A stretch of DNA of 64,000 nucleotides from Mycobacterium sp. SM1 (GCF_018361265.1 NZ_JAFLNH010000002.1:62001-126000); one strand, 5' to 3'; positions 32,368-41,644 are shown, counted from the stretch's first letter. Notes: generated by a model not told the origin, from the sequence alone. Made by a program: numbers and translations.

Positions 32368-33669
32368 GTGTCTGAGCATCCAACGCAGGCCGGCGGGGTG
32401 CCCCGAGATCACGGGGATCATCCGACAACGGAGTTGGCGGCGCAACCGCACGCCGGCGAGCCCGACACGAAAGCCAGCGAAGCCGAGACCAAGGCCTTCG
32501 CCGGCTTTCGCACCCAGCGGCGCTTCGTCGACACCCAGACCCGTGCCGTGGCGCCCCCGCCAACCCGCGCCGAGCCGCGGGCATGGGGGGCCGCGACGCC
32601 CGCTCGGGGGATTCCGCAGCAGGTTGTCGACAGCCCGCCCTACACCCATTACGGCCCTTACGGCGCACCGCCGGCCGAGGGATTGCCGCAGATGCCGTAT
32701 CGGCAAGCGCCCATGCCGCCCACCCGCTATCCGGAGCTATCCACCAGCACGCTGTTGCGCCAGATCAAGCCGCCGCCCTCGGAGGGCTGGCGGCGCTGGC
32801 TGTATCTGCTGTCGGGCCGGTTGATCAACCTGGGGGAAAGCCCACGGGTCACCCGCTACAACGACCTGGTCATGCAGGCGAACCGGCCGCTGCGGGGCTG
32901 TTACAAGATCGCCCTGCTGTCCCTGAAGGGCGGGGTCGGCAAGACCACCATCACGGCGTGTCTGGGCGCCACTTTCGCCTCAATCCGCGGTGATCGGGTG
33001 GTGGCGGTGGACGCTAATCCCGATCGCGGCACGCTGAGCCAGAAGGTGCCGTTGGAGACCTCGGCGACGGTGCGCCACCTGCTGCGCGACGCCGAGGGCA
33101 TCCAGCGCTACAGCGATGTCCGCAGCTATACCAATCAGGGACCGAGCCGGCTGGAAGTGCTGGCGTCGGAGACCGATCCGGCCGTGTCGGAGGCGTTCAG
33201 TGACGAGGATTACGCCCGCACCCTGGACATCCTGGAACGGTTCTACGGCATTGTGCTCACCGACTGCGGCACCGGGCTGCTGCATTCGGCGATGGCGGCG
33301 GTGCTAGCCAAGGCCGACCTGCTGATCGTGATCAGCTCGGCGTCCATCGACGGCGCGCGCAGTGCCTCAGCGACCCTGGACTGGCTCGACGCGCACGGCC
33401 ACGAAGACCAGGTCCGCAACTCCATCGCGGTCATTAACGCGGTGCGGCCGCGCTCGGGCAAGGTCGATATGCAAAAAGTGGTCGATCACTTCTCCCGGCG
33501 GTGCCGGGCGGTGCGGCTGGTGCCGTTCGACCCGCACCTGGAAGAGGGCGCCGAGATCAGCCTGGAGCTGCTGAGGCGGGAGACACGCGAGGCGCTAATC
33601 GAGCTGGCGGCGGTTGTCGCCGACGGGTTTCCCAGCGACCAGCGACGGCCCCACGAAGCATTCCTGTAG
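32368..33669 (+). CDS. ParA/MinD-like P-loop ATPase with disordered N-terminus (Rv0530-like)
   Basis: About 433 residues. The first ~150 are polar and proline-rich with YTHYGPYGAPP-type repeats. The deviant Walker A is ALLSLKGGVGKTTITACLG near residue 190, followed by VVAVDANPDRGTLSQ and the switch-like IVLTDCGTGLLHSAM. This architecture (Pro-rich arm plus MinD-type ATPase) is shared with mycobacterial proteins such as EspI. The partner and cargo are unknown; it may position a membrane complex. GTG 32368 is chosen because of the GAGGGGA site at 32354-32360; GTG 32362 is the alternative. The stop is followed by 11-bp tandem repeats. Confidence 0.88.
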   Translation: MSEHPTQAGGVPRDHGDHPTTELAAQPHAGEPDTKASEAETKAFAGFRTQRRFVDTQTRAVAPPPTRAEPRAWGAATPARGIPQQVVDSPPYTHYGPYGAPPAEGLPQMPYRQAPMPPTRYPELSTSTLLRQIKPPPSEGWRRWLYLLSGRLINLGESPRVTRYNDLVMQANRPLRGCYKIALLSLKGGVGKTTITACLGATFASIRGDRVVAVDANPDRGTLSQKVPLETSATVRHLLRDAEGIQRYSDVRSYTNQGPSRLEVLASETDPAVSEAFSDEDYARTLDILERFYGIVLTDCGTGLLHSAMAAVLAKADLLIVISSASIDGARSASATLDWLDAHGHEDQVRNSIAVINAVRPRSGKVDMQKVVDHFSRRCRAVRLVPFDPHLEEGAEISLELLRRETREALIELAAVVADGFPSDQRRPHEAFL

Positions 33670-33678
33670 CTCTACCGG

Positions 33679-33722
33679 GGTCTAATGCTGGTCTAATGCT
33701 GGTCTAATGCGGGTCTAACGGG
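33679..33722. repeat. 11-bp tandem repeats, about four units
   Basis: GGTCTAATGCT occurs at 33679-33689 and 33690-33700, then GGTCTAATGCG (33701-33711) and a degenerate fourth unit. The array lies directly after the ParA-like gene and contains the last codons and stop of the convergent small membrane protein gene (stop 33704-33706). Confidence 0.85.
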
Positions 33723-33874
33723 TTGTTGCCGCCCCGGCTTAACCGGCGCAGGAACTCCGGGTCATCGTCGGGTCCGGTCACCCGCGTCGTCGGCCGGCTG
33801 GCCTGCGATCGGGCCGCACGCCAGCCGATGTAGATCAGGGTTGCCAAAACCAGGATCAGGAGCAGGTAGAGCAC
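33704..33874 (-). CDS. 56-residue single-helix membrane protein (Rv0530A-like)
   Basis: A very small protein: one N-terminal helix LYLLLILVLATLIYIGWRAAR, then a polar tail ending DDDPEFLRRLSRGGNNPLDPH. The GTG at 33874 has an excellent AGGAGG site at 33881-33887, which fixes the start; the frame continues upstream but without coding character. It lies between the convergent ParA-like gene and the divergent DUF4229-like gene, as the unnamed small gene Rv0530A does in M. tuberculosis. Its last codons are within an 11-bp tandem repeat, so its C-terminus may vary between strains. Function unknown. Confidence 0.8.
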   Translation of the reverse strand: MLYLLLILVLATLIYIGWRAARSQASRPTTRVTGPDDDPEFLRRLSRGGNNPLDPH

Positions 33875-33920
33875 TCGACACCTCCTTTCTCCGAATATAC
33901 CTGCGCCGTAATCTCGAACC

Positions 33921-34235
33921 GTGCCGGATGATCCACGCTCCACGGGCCGGGTGGCTGTTGACGTGCTGCTCTACGCGGCAGCCCGGATGCTCTTGGCGGT
34001 CGCGCTCAGCGCGGCGATCTACGCCGTGGCCCGGGCGGTCGGGGTGGCCGAGTTCCCGGTCGTGGTCGCCGCGTTGTTCGGTCTCGTCATCGCGATGCCG
34101 CTGGGCATCTGGGTGTTCGGCCCGCTGCGCCGCCGGGCGACCGCGGGCCTGGCGATGATCGGGCAGCGGCGGCGGCGGGAGCGCGAGCAGTTGCGCGCCC
34201 GACTGCGTGGGGAACCGCCGCCGGGTGAGCAGTGA
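33921..34235 (+). CDS. Two-helix membrane protein, DUF4229-like (Rv0531-like)
   Basis: A 104-residue protein starting at GTG. Helices at VDVLLYAAARMLLAVALSAAIYAVA (~13-37) and FPVVVAALFGLVIAMPLGIWVFG (~45-67) are followed by a very basic cytosolic tail (QRRRREREQLRARLRG). The pattern fits the DUF4229 family of actinobacterial membrane proteins. It lies 46 bases from the divergent 56-residue membrane protein gene and ends 36 bases before the end of menA on the other strand. No functional residue can be singled out. Confidence 0.8.
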   Translation: MPDDPRSTGRVAVDVLLYAAARMLLAVALSAAIYAVARAVGVAEFPVVVAALFGLVIAMPLGIWVFGPLRRRATAGLAMIGQRRRREREQLRARLRGEPPPGEQ

Positions 34236-34271
34236 CGGCCCGGGGCCTGCCGTCGGCACCTCCGGCGCCCC

Positions 34272-35144
34272 TCAGTGGGCCAGCGTCAATGCGAGCGCGA
34301 CAGCCGTCGACCAGACCAGCATCGCCAGCCCGGTGTCGCGCAGCACCGGGATCAGCTCACCTCCGCCGGCACCGCTGCGCACCGGCCGCACCGCCCGCGC
34401 CGCCAGCGGCACGGCAAGCAGTCCCGCTGCGCACCGCGGCGTGGCCGCCATCAGCGCCAGGGTCAGCACCCCGGCGGTCGCCAGCAGCGTCTGGTAGAAG
34501 ACTCGGGTGCCGGCGTCGCCCAGGCGAACCGCCAGCGTGGTCTTGCCGGATCGCCGGTCGGTGGGGATGTCCCGGAGATTGTTGGCCACCAGCACCGCCG
34601 ACGACAGCGCGCCCACCGACACCGCCAGCACCAGCCCCACCCAGTCCACCCGCCGCGCCTGCGTGTACTGGGTTCCGAGCACCGCGATCAGCCCGAAGAA
34701 CACGAACACCGCCAGCTCGCCGAGGCCCGCGTAGCCGTAGGGCCTGGAGCCACCGGTGTACAGCCAGGAGCCGGCGAGGCAGAGCGCGCCCACGGCGATC
34801 AGCCACGGCGCGCTGCACAGCGCCAGGACCAGTCCCGCCAGCGCGGCGACCGTCAGGCTCCCGACGGCCGCGGCCAGCACCGCCCCGGGGGTGGCCAGCC
34901 GCGAGCCCACCAAGCGCGGCGGCCCGGCCCGATCGTCGTCGGTGCCGCGGATCCCGTCGGAGTAGTCGTTGGCGAAGTTGACCCCGACGATCAGCGCCAT
35001 CGCGACGAGCTGTGCCAGGAGCGCTTTCCACCACACGGCGGCATGCAGCCAGGCGGCGGCGCCGGTACCGGCGATCACCGGCGCCACCGCGTTGGGCCAC
35101 GTCCGGGGCCGCGCGCCGTCGATCCACTGCGCGAAGCTGGCCAC
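34272..35144 (-). CDS. menA: 1,4-dihydroxy-2-naphthoate polyprenyltransferase MenA
   Basis: A 290-residue UbiA-family prenyltransferase with about nine helices. The first Asp-rich motif is [20 protein letters not shown] and the second [22 protein letters not shown], which bind the Mg-diphosphate of the polyprenyl donor. It attaches the isoprenoid tail to DHNA, making demethylmenaquinone in the membrane. GTG 35144 is chosen because it gives the family N-terminus [21 protein letters not shown]. It is divergent from the MTA phosphorylase gene with only 20 bases between the starts. The fabH gene that follows menA in M. tuberculosis is not present. Confidence 0.95.
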   Translation of the reverse strand: MASFAQWIDGARPRTWPNAVAPVIAGTGAAAWLHAAVWWKALLAQLVAMALIVGVNFANDYSDGIRGTDDDRAGPPRLVGSRLATPGAVLAAAVGSLTVAALAGLVLALCSAPWLIAVGALCLAGSWLYTGGSRPYGYAGLGELAVFVFFGLIAVLGTQYTQARRVDWVGLVLAVSVGALSSAVLVANNLRDIPTDRRSGKTTLAVRLGDAGTRVFYQTLLATAGVLTLALMAATPRCAAGLLAVPLAARAVRPVRSGAGGGELIPVLRDTGLAMLVWSTAVALALTLAH

Positions 35145-35164
35145 GCTGCGATCCTTGCACGGCA

Positions 35165-35959
35165 ATGCCCGACAATGAGCGGGTGCTCGCGGTGATCGGC
35201 GGCAGCGGCTTTTACACCTTCTTCGCTGGAGAGACGCGCGCCATCAGCTTGGACACCCCGTTTGGCAAGCCCAGCGCCCCAATCACCGTGGGCGCGGTCG
35301 GCGGGCATAAAGTCGCCTTCCTCCCCCGCCACGGCGTCAACCATGAGTACTCGGCGCACAGGGTGCCCTACCGGGCCAACATGTGGGCCTTACGGGCGCT
35401 CGGAGTCCGCCGGGTCTTCGCTCCGTGCGCGGTCGGCAGCCTGACTCCCGCGATCGGGCCCGGCACGGTGGTCGTGCCCGACCAGCTGGTCGACCGCACC
35501 CACGGCCGCGCGGACACCTATTACGAGTCCGGCGGGATTCACGTCAGTTTCGCCGACCCGTACTGCCCGACATTGCGGGCCGCGGTCACCGGCCTGCCGG
35601 GCGTGGTCGACGGCGGCACCCTGGTGGTGGTGCAGGGACCCCGGTTTTCCACCCGCGCTGAAAGCCGGTGGTTTGCCGCTGCCGGGTTCACTTTGATCAA
35701 CATGACGGGCTACCCGGAGGCAGTGCTCGCCAGAGAACTCGAAATATGCTATGCAGCAATAGCTTTGGTGACGGATCTAGATGCCGGGGCGGTGGCCGGC
35801 GGTGGCGTCAAGGCCGTTGACGTGTACGCCGAGTTCGAGAAAAACATCGAGGGCTTCAAAAAGCTGATACACGCGGCGATCGGCCGGCTCGCCGTGCCAC
35901 ACACCTGCACGCAGTGTCGCGGACAGGTGGGTGCCGCGTTGCCGTGGGACTTGCCGTGA
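35165..35959 (+). CDS. S-methyl-5'-thioadenosine phosphorylase (Rv0535-like)
   Basis: A 264-residue phosphorylase of the PNP/MTAP family. Seen: [13 protein letters not shown], the phosphate-binding [55 protein letters not shown] and [14 protein letters not shown]. It cleaves methylthioadenosine, the by-product of polyamine and other SAM-using steps, to adenine and methylthioribose phosphate. The C-terminus holds a Cys pair (HTCTQCRG). Its stop overlaps the GTG start of the broken galE3 (GTGA), so the two were one operon. The promoter is shared in the 20-base gap with menA. Confidence 0.92.
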   Translation: MPDNERVLAVIGGSGFYTFFAGETRAISLDTPFGKPSAPITVGAVGGHKVAFLPRHGVNHEYSAHRVPYRANMWALRALGVRRVFAPCAVGSLTPAIGPGTVVVPDQLVDRTHGRADTYYESGGIHVSFADPYCPTLRAAVTGLPGVVDGGTLVVVQGPRFSTRAESRWFAAAGFTLINMTGYPEAVLARELEICYAAIALVTDLDAGAVAGGGVKAVDVYAEFEKNIEGFKKLIHAAIGRLAVPHTCTQCRGQVGAALPWDLP

Positions 35960-37025
35960 GGGTGCTTTTGACTGGGGCCGCCGGGTTCATCGGGGCCCGA
36001 GTGGAGGCGGCGCTGCGGGCTGCGGGCCACGAGGTTATCGCCGTGGATGCCATGCTCCCCGTTGCACACGGGCGAGACCCATTGGCGCCGAAGGGATGCC
36101 GACGAGTCGACATTCGCGACGGCGATGCGCTGGCTCCGTTGCTGGACGGTGTGGACCTGGTGTGCCACCAGGCGGCGGTGGTGGGCGCCGGCGTCGACGC
36201 CGCCGACGCGCCGTAGACCGGCGCGTCGACGCCGCCGACGCGCCGGTCTACGGCAGCCACAACGATTACGCCACCGCGGTGCTGCTGGCCCGGATGTTCG
36301 CCGCCGGTGTGCGGCGCCTGGTGCCGGCGTCGTCGATGGCGGTCTACGGCCAGGGCCGCTATGGTTGTCCCGAGCACGGGCCCGTTGATCCGCCTCCGCG
36401 GCGGCGGGCGGACCTCGACGCCGGCGTCTTCGAGCACCATTGCCCGCTCTGCGGGCGCGAGGTGCGCTGGCTGCCGGTCGGTGAGGAGGCCCCCTTGCGA
36501 CCGCGCAGCCTGTATGCCGCCAGCAAGGCGGCCCAGGAGCACTACGCGCTGGCGTGGTCGGAGTCCACGGGCGGCTCGGTGGTGGCATTGCGCTACCACA
36601 ATGTCTACGGTCCCGGCATGCCGCGCGACACCCCCTACTCGGGTGTGGCGGCGATTTTCCGCTCCGCCATCGAAAAGGGCGAGCCGCCACCAGTTTTCGA
36701 AGACGGTGGACAGATGCGCGATTTCGTGCACGTCGACGACGTGGCGGCCGCCAACCTGGCGGCGACGGCACTAGACCGTGGCGGGTTCACCGCGGTCAAC
36801 GTGTGCTCCGGGCGGCCGATATCAATCCTGGAGGTGGCGACGGCACTGTGCGCCGCGCGGGGAGCTGAGGTGTCCCCCGTCATCACCGGGCGCTACCGCA
36901 GTGGCGACGTGCGCCACATCCTCGCCGACCCCACCCGGGCCGCCGAGCTGCTGGGCTTCCGGGCTGCCGTCGATCCGCGGGAAGGATTACGCGACTTCGC
37001 CTTTGCGCCGTTACGTGGTGGGTGA
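35956..37025 (+). pseudogene. galE3: galE3, epimerase gene broken by a 32-bp palindromic insertion
   Basis: The first frame gives [20 protein letters not shown] (the NAD site) to GVDAADAP, then stops at 36214-36216. The second frame resumes at VYGSHNDYATAVLLARMFA and carries the catalytic LYAASKAAQEHYALAWSE, GPGMPRDTPYSGV and DFVHVDDVAAAN to 37025. Removing 32 bases (36214-36245) restores one frame of 345 residues, exactly as in the M. tuberculosis protein at GVDAADAP-YGSHND. The insertion carries a 23-bp direct repeat and creates an 18-bp perfect hairpin. The sequence is otherwise well preserved, so the event is recent or a sequencing artefact. Confidence 0.85.
36211..36253. repeat. 18-bp perfect hairpin inside galE3
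   Basis: Arms CCGTAGACCGGCGCGTCG (36211-36228) and its exact complement (36236-36253) flank a 7-base loop. The right arm is native galE3 sequence; the left arm is part of the inserted 32 bases. A 23-bp direct repeat (36191-36213 and 36223-36245) overlaps it. Confidence 0.95.
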
Positions 37026-37115
37026 GCCGCGCTCGGCGCCGGTTGGGCCGGCGAGCGAACCTCGGGCTGGGTCGCGGGCCGTTCGGCCGGCGTCGTCGGG
37101 CTAACCTCTGGTGAC

Positions 37116-37772
37116 ATGCCCGACGACGCGGTCACGGTGGTGCTGCCCTGCCTGAACGAGGCGGAGCCGCTACCCGCCGTGCTGGCGGCAATCCCCGCCG
37201 GCTACCAGGCGGTGGTGGTGGACAACAACAGCACCGATGACACCGCCGAGGTGGCCCGCCGCCACGGGGCCCGGGTGGTGGCCGAACCGCGGCCCGGCTA
37301 CGGCGCCGCGGTTCACGCCGGAGTGGTCGCGGCGACGACGCCCATCGTGGCGGTCCTGGACGCGGACGGGTCACTGGACGCCGCCGAATTGCCGCGGCTG
37401 GTGGCCGAGCTCGACCATGGCGCCGATCTGGTTTTGGGCCGGCGCCGCCCGCTGCCGGGGGTGCGCTGGCCCTGGGTCGCGCGGCTGGGCACCACCGTGG
37501 TGAGCTGGCTGCTGCGCACCCGCTACGGCCTGCCGGTACATGACGTCGCGCCCATGCGGGTCGCCCGCCGGGAGGCTTTGCTGAGCTTGGGTGTCACCGA
37601 CCGCAGATCGGGGTATCCGCTGGAACTGCTGCTCCGGGCCGCCGCCGCCGGCTGGCGCGTCGTCGAGCGCGACGTCAGGTACGGTCCCCGGATCGGCGGC
37701 ACATCCAAGGTCAGCGGCTCGCTGCGGGGCAGCGTCATGGCGATCCTGGACTTCTGGAAGGCGATGTCGTGA
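37116..37772 (+). CDS. Family 2 glycosyltransferase (Rv0539-like)
   Basis: A 218-residue GT-A glycosyltransferase like dolichyl-phosphate mannose/glucose synthases. Seen: VTVVLPCLNEAEPLPAVLA at the N-terminus, VVVDNNSTDDTAEVA, the metal-binding AVLDADGSLD (DxD) near residue 88, DLVLGRRRP and a C-terminal SKVSGSLRGSVMA. It lacks C-terminal transmembrane helices, so it should be a soluble or peripheral enzyme using a nucleotide sugar and a lipid or small acceptor. The next gene overlaps by four bases (GTGA), forming a pair. Confidence 0.9.
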   Translation: MPDDAVTVVLPCLNEAEPLPAVLAAIPAGYQAVVVDNNSTDDTAEVARRHGARVVAEPRPGYGAAVHAGVVAATTPIVAVLDADGSLDAAELPRLVAELDHGADLVLGRRRPLPGVRWPWVARLGTTVVSWLLRTRYGLPVHDVAPMRVARREALLSLGVTDRRSGYPLELLLRAAAAGWRVVERDVRYGPRIGGTSKVSGSLRGSVMAILDFWKAMS

Positions 37773-38429
37773 ACCTGCCGGTGACGGTGCTGGTGGTGGC
37801 GAAAGCGCCGGTGCCCGGCCGCGTCAAGACCCGGCTGGCGGCGACGGTGGGGGACCGGCTCGCCGCCGACATTGCCGCCGCCGCGCTGCTTGACACCCTC
37901 GATGCCGTGGCGAAAGCGCCGGTGGCCGGCCGGGTGGTGGCGCTCGCCGGCGAGCTGCACGCGGCCGCGGGCCTCGCGCAGCTGCGTCGGCGGCTCGCGG
38001 CTTTCACCGTGATCGAGCAGCGTGGTGGCGACTTCGCCGATCGACTGGCCAACGCCCACGCCGACACCGCCGACGGGCAACCGGTGCTGCAGATCGGGAT
38101 GGATACCCCGCAGGTGACCGCGCAGCTGCTTGCCGATTGCGCGTGTCTGCTACGTGAGGCGCCGGCTGTGCTGGGGCCGGCCAGCGACGGGGGGATGGTG
38201 GGCGCTGGGGGTGCGAAGCCCGGCGACGGCGGAGTGCCTGCGCGGTGTGCCGATGTCACAGCCTGATACTGGTGTGCTGACGTTGAATGCGTTGCGGGAC
38301 AACGGCATTGCTGTCAGACTGGGCCCTGAGCTGGCCGATTTCGACGTCGTCGGCGACGTCGCCGCGGTACGCGACGCCTGTGGTCCGACGAGCCGGTTCG
38401 CCCGGGTTACCCGGGCGGCGGGGCTGTGA
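37769..38429 (+). pseudogene. DUF2064 (TIGR04282-like) nucleotidyl/glycosyltransferase, frameshifted (Rv0540-like)
   Basis: The first frame encodes VTVLVVAKAPVPGRVKTRLAATVG, QIGMDTPQVTAQLL and LGPASDGG, then runs into unrelated residues and stops at 38266. The expected continuation (WWALGV, then AECLRGVPMSQPDTGVLTL to the end) is in the next frame up to 38429. The switch is at a run of six G (38189-38194), where five would keep the frame. The domain is a small GT-A-like transferase found beside GT2 glycosyltransferases. A single-base slip in a homopolymer may be real inactivation, phase variation or a sequencing error. Confidence 0.8.
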
Positions 38430-38446
38430 CATGCCGCGCACGCCGG

Positions 38447-39799
38447 CTACCAGTTGGTCACGATGATGCTGTTCAACAGCACCGCCCCCACGGCGTTAAG
38501 CGCCAGTGACACCCGCTGCCACCGCAGCGGCAGCAGTGCCGGCGCGGCGGTCAGCCAGACGCTGAACGGCAGCCAGATCCGTTCGGTTTCAGCTTTGCTC
38601 AGCCGGCTCAGGTCGGCTAACACCATAGCGGCCAGGACCGCCAGCAGCAGCAGGTGCAGGCCGGATCGGCGGCGGATCGCGGCGAGATCGAGCACCCGGC
38701 CAAGGCCGGCGACGCTGCCCAGCCCAATGGCGCACGTTGCCGCCGCCAGATTGGCCCAGCCCCAGTATCCGAAGGGCCGGTCACGAGCGATGCCCTGCCA
38801 ATAGCGCCGCTGCACCAGGAGGTAGCCGTCAAACCACCAGAAGCCCGCGGCCGCAAACGCCACCGCCACCGCCGCGGCGGCCAGAGTGGCCGGGCCTGCT
38901 GCGCGCAGGACCGACCGCCGGTCGGGCGCGCAGATCAGCACGGCCGATGCCGGCAGCGCCATCAGCGTCAACCCGTAGTTGAGGAACACCGCCCACCCCA
39001 GCAGCAGGCCCGCCCCGGCCGCGGCCAGGCCGGGGAAACGAACCGCACGGTGCACCGCCACCGCCAGCAGCGCGATACCCCAGGCCGCGATCCCGGCGAA
39101 ATAGCCGTCGGCGGAGACGGCGACCCAGATCGCCGTCGGCGCCACCGCGACAACCGGCGCGGCCCGCCGCGCGGTGGTTTCGCCGGCCACGGCCCGCACG
39201 GTGATCACCACCGCAGCCGCCGCGCTGGACCCGGCCAGCAGGCACAGCAGGCCCGCCCAGGCACCTCCGCGCAGGCCGATCCGGTCCAGCCACACAAATG
39301 TCAGCAGCGCCCCCGGCGGGTGCCCGGAGACGTGGGTGGTCCACGAGTTCGGCTGGGAATCGAGAATCCGCCCGGCGAACGTGCGTACCGTTTCGCCGAT
39401 TCCGGTGATGCTGGGCACCTGCCACAGGTACTCGTTCTTGTCGGTCAGCCGCCCGGCGAAGCCGCGTTGCCAGCCGTCGATCATGGCCAGCGAAAACGCC
39501 CACGCACCGGCCGTGGCCCAGGTGCCGAGTGTCAGCACGGCCCAGCGAAGCCGCTGGGCGACGACCGGTCCCCACACGACGGCGGCCCCGCCGATGAGAA
39601 CCGCCGGGCCGGTGCCCCAGCCGGCGTGGGCTTCCCACCAACCGGAAATCGGTGCGGCGCCGGCATGCGCGGCGAAGCGTTCCGGCGCGGCGTTGCGCAG
39701 GGCAACCACGCCCCGGTGCACGCGGGGCAGGACGAACGCGGCCGCGACCAGGACGAGCCCGAGCCCGAGCGCGACCCTCTCCCGGCGATCGACCGTCAC
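38447..39799 (-). CDS. GT-C-type polytopic membrane protein (Rv0541c-like)
   Basis: A 450-residue protein with about eleven helices. A large first outside loop contains FAGRLTDKNEYLWQVPSI and HVSGHPPGALLTFVWLDRIG; the conserved acidic and His residues in such loops suit a GT-C glycosyltransferase, which uses a lipid-linked sugar. The length equals Rv0541c. The substrate is unknown; neighbouring GT2 and DUF2064 genes would be natural partners in lipid-linked sugar metabolism. It starts at GTG. The pseudogene on the opposite strand ends 17 bases away (convergent). Confidence 0.85.
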   Translation of the reverse strand: MTVDRRERVALGLGLVLVAAAFVLPRVHRGVVALRNAAPERFAAHAGAAPISGWWEAHAGWGTGPAVLIGGAAVVWGPVVAQRLRWAVLTLGTWATAGAWAFSLAMIDGWQRGFAGRLTDKNEYLWQVPSITGIGETVRTFAGRILDSQPNSWTTHVSGHPPGALLTFVWLDRIGLRGGAWAGLLCLLAGSSAAAAVVITVRAVAGETTARRAAPVVAVAPTAIWVAVSADGYFAGIAAWGIALLAVAVHRAVRFPGLAAAGAGLLLGWAVFLNYGLTLMALPASAVLICAPDRRSVLRAAGPATLAAAAVAVAFAAAGFWWFDGYLLVQRRYWQGIARDRPFGYWGWANLAAATCAIGLGSVAGLGRVLDLAAIRRRSGLHLLLLAVLAAMVLADLSRLSKAETERIWLPFSVWLTAAPALLPLRWQRVSLALNAVGAVLLNSIIVTNW

Positions 39800-39893
39800 G
39801 CCCGGCCCCGCCCCATTGCCCGGTTTCTGCTCGCGCCGCCCCGGCGGGCATCCTGGCCGGGCGAGCCCGCCGCCGCCAATCTCGCCGGACGGC

Positions 39894-41018
39894 CTATGGG
39901 GCCCACGGGCCGCCGCTGGCAGTGCCGCCGAACCGGCGCGTCAGCGCCGCCCGGTCCACCTTGCCGATGCCCCGCCGCGGTAGCGCGTCGACAAGGCGCA
40001 GCTCGCGCGGGGCCGCGGTGTCGTCCAGGGCGCGGGCCACGTGTGCCCGCAGCGCCTGCAGTGTCGGCGGGGCGCACCCATGGCGCACCACCACCGCGGC
40101 CACCACCCGCTGGCCCAACCGCTCGTCGGCAACCCCGAACACCGCACAGTCCTCGACCGCAGGGTGGGTGCGCAGCGCCGCCTCGACGGGCTGCGGCAGC
40201 ACGGTCAGCCCGCCGGTGCTGATCGCCTCGTCGATGCGGCCCCGCACGGTCAGCGCACCCGAGTCATCGACGGTTCCGACGTCGTTAGTGTGAAACCAGC
40301 CCGGTTCGGCGAACGGGTCGGGGCGCACCGGGTTGCGATAGCCCTTGGCCAGGGTCGCGCCGCCGATCGCAATCCGCTCGCCGGCGGCGATGCGCAGCCG
40401 TACCCCGTCGAGCGGGATCCCGTCATACACACAGCCGCCGGCGGTTTCGCTCATCCCGTAGGTGCGCACCACTGGAATGCCGGCGGCGGCGGCGGCGTCC
40501 AACACCCGGGGCGGGGCCGGCCCACCGCCGATCAGCACCGCGTCCAACTCGGACAGCGCGGCCGCCGCCGCGGGGTCGGCGAGCGCCTTGGCCAGCTGCG
40601 CGGCGACCAGGGACACATATCGGCGACCGGAGCCCAGCCGTTGCACCGCCCTTGGCAATTCCGCGGCGTCAAACCCGGTGGAAACGTCCAGCTCCACCGG
40701 GGTCGTGCCGGCCAGCACGCTGCGCACCAGCACCTGCGCCCCGGCGATGTGATAGGCCGGCAGCGCCAGCAGCCAGCGACCGGTCCCGCCGAGGCGGCCG
40801 TGGGTCGCCGCCGCGCTGGCGGTCAGCGCGGCGGCGGACAGCAGCGCACCCTTGGGCGCCCCGGCCGTTCCCGACGTCGCCACCACCAGCGCGACGTCAT
40901 CGTCGATGTCCTCACCTACCCGCAGGCCCGTCATCAGCGGCTCGGACCGGTGACCGGCGGGCACCGGAGCGATCGCCGGCGCGCGCCCGGACAGCACTTC
41001 TTCCAGGGCCGGCAGCAT
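39894..41018 (-). CDS. menE: O-succinylbenzoate-CoA ligase MenE
   Basis: A 374-residue acyl-CoA synthetase (ANL family), short as in other mycobacterial MenE. The AMP-binding P-loop is VVATSGTAGAPKGALLSA near residues 44-61, the second motif is RTYGMSETAGG, then GWFHTNDVG, GRIDEAISTGG and the C-terminal catalytic lysine region LPRRGIGKVDRAAL. It activates OSB to OSB-CoA for MenB. ATG 41018 is the first usable start in frame; similarity-type text (VAPGSAASS) precedes it, so a longer product cannot be excluded. Starts about 220 bases from the glyoxalase gene. Confidence 0.93.
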   Translation of the reverse strand: MLPALEEVLSGRAPAIAPVPAGHRSEPLMTGLRVGEDIDDDVALVVATSGTAGAPKGALLSAAALTASAAATHGRLGGTGRWLLALPAYHIAGAQVLVRSVLAGTTPVELDVSTGFDAAELPRAVQRLGSGRRYVSLVAAQLAKALADPAAAAALSELDAVLIGGGPAPPRVLDAAAAAGIPVVRTYGMSETAGGCVYDGIPLDGVRLRIAAGERIAIGGATLAKGYRNPVRPDPFAEPGWFHTNDVGTVDDSGALTVRGRIDEAISTGGLTVLPQPVEAALRTHPAVEDCAVFGVADERLGQRVVAAVVVRHGCAPPTLQALRAHVARALDDTAAPRELRLVDALPRRGIGKVDRAALTRRFGGTASGGPWAP

Positions 41019-41236
41019 CGATGACGCTGCGGACCCCGGCGCAACGGCAAGCGCACGCAGAACGGCTATGGGGCCACCTCGCTCTCGCGGGCCCTACCGG
41101 GGGCGCAACGGGCACAGCCGGGCGGTAGCCCGGGCGCGGCGGGGCGATGGCCGGGGTGAGAAACCGGGTGCGCACGACGGGGGAATATCACGACGGGGGA
41201 ATGGTACGTGCACCGGGGAAGCGTGGCGGGCCGTGG

Positions 41237-41644
41237 TCAACCCCGTCCGCCACGCAGCTCACCCCGGGTGTCGCGGCGCAACGGATGATCCTCGGGCACC
41301 TGGACAAAGATCAGCGTCACGCCGTCCGGGTCGGTGACATGCATCTCGTGCAGCCCCCAGGGCTCGCGGCGGGGCTCGCGGGTGATCGGCACGCGTCTGC
41401 TCTGCAGTTCGGCCCGGGTGGCGGCGAGGTCGCGCACTTGCAGCCACAACGCGCCCGGAAACGGCCCGCGGGAGTGGTCCGGCGTGCCGTAGCCGGCCAG
41501 CTCAAGTAATGACTGTCCTGCGAAAAACACTGTGCCAGAATAATATTCACGGGCTATGGCCAGCCCGATCTGGTCACGGTAAAAGCTGAGCGACCGCTGA
41601 TAGTCGCTCGGCCGAAGCAACATCCGGCTGGCCAGGATCTCCAT
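41237..41644 (-). CDS. VOC/glyoxalase-family protein (Rv0546c-like)
   Basis: A 135-residue single-domain VOC protein: MLLRPSDYQRSLSFYRDQIG (first beta-alpha unit), FFAGQSLLELAGYG, ALWLQVRDLAATRAEL and the closing LHEMHVTDPDGVTLIFVQVPED. Family members are metal enzymes (glyoxalase, dioxygenase, antibiotic resistance) or binding proteins. Likely metal ligands are not complete enough to name a reaction; a Glu in LLEL and one in LHEMHV fit two positions. It sits between menE and an SDR gene, with 13-bp tandem repeats just upstream. The pitA gene found next to it in M. tuberculosis is absent. Confidence 0.85.
   Translation of the reverse strand: MEILASRMLLRPSDYQRSLSFYRDQIGLAIAREYYSGTVFFAGQSLLELAGYGTPDHSRGPFPGALWLQVRDLAATRAELQSRRVPITREPRREPWGLHEMHVTDPDGVTLIFVQVPEDHPLRRDTRGELRGGRG

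Noticed and set aside
36211..36253. The galE3 hairpin as a transcription terminator or attachment site
   Set aside because: It lies inside a coding region, one arm is native coding sequence, and the 32-base excess explains it as a mutation.
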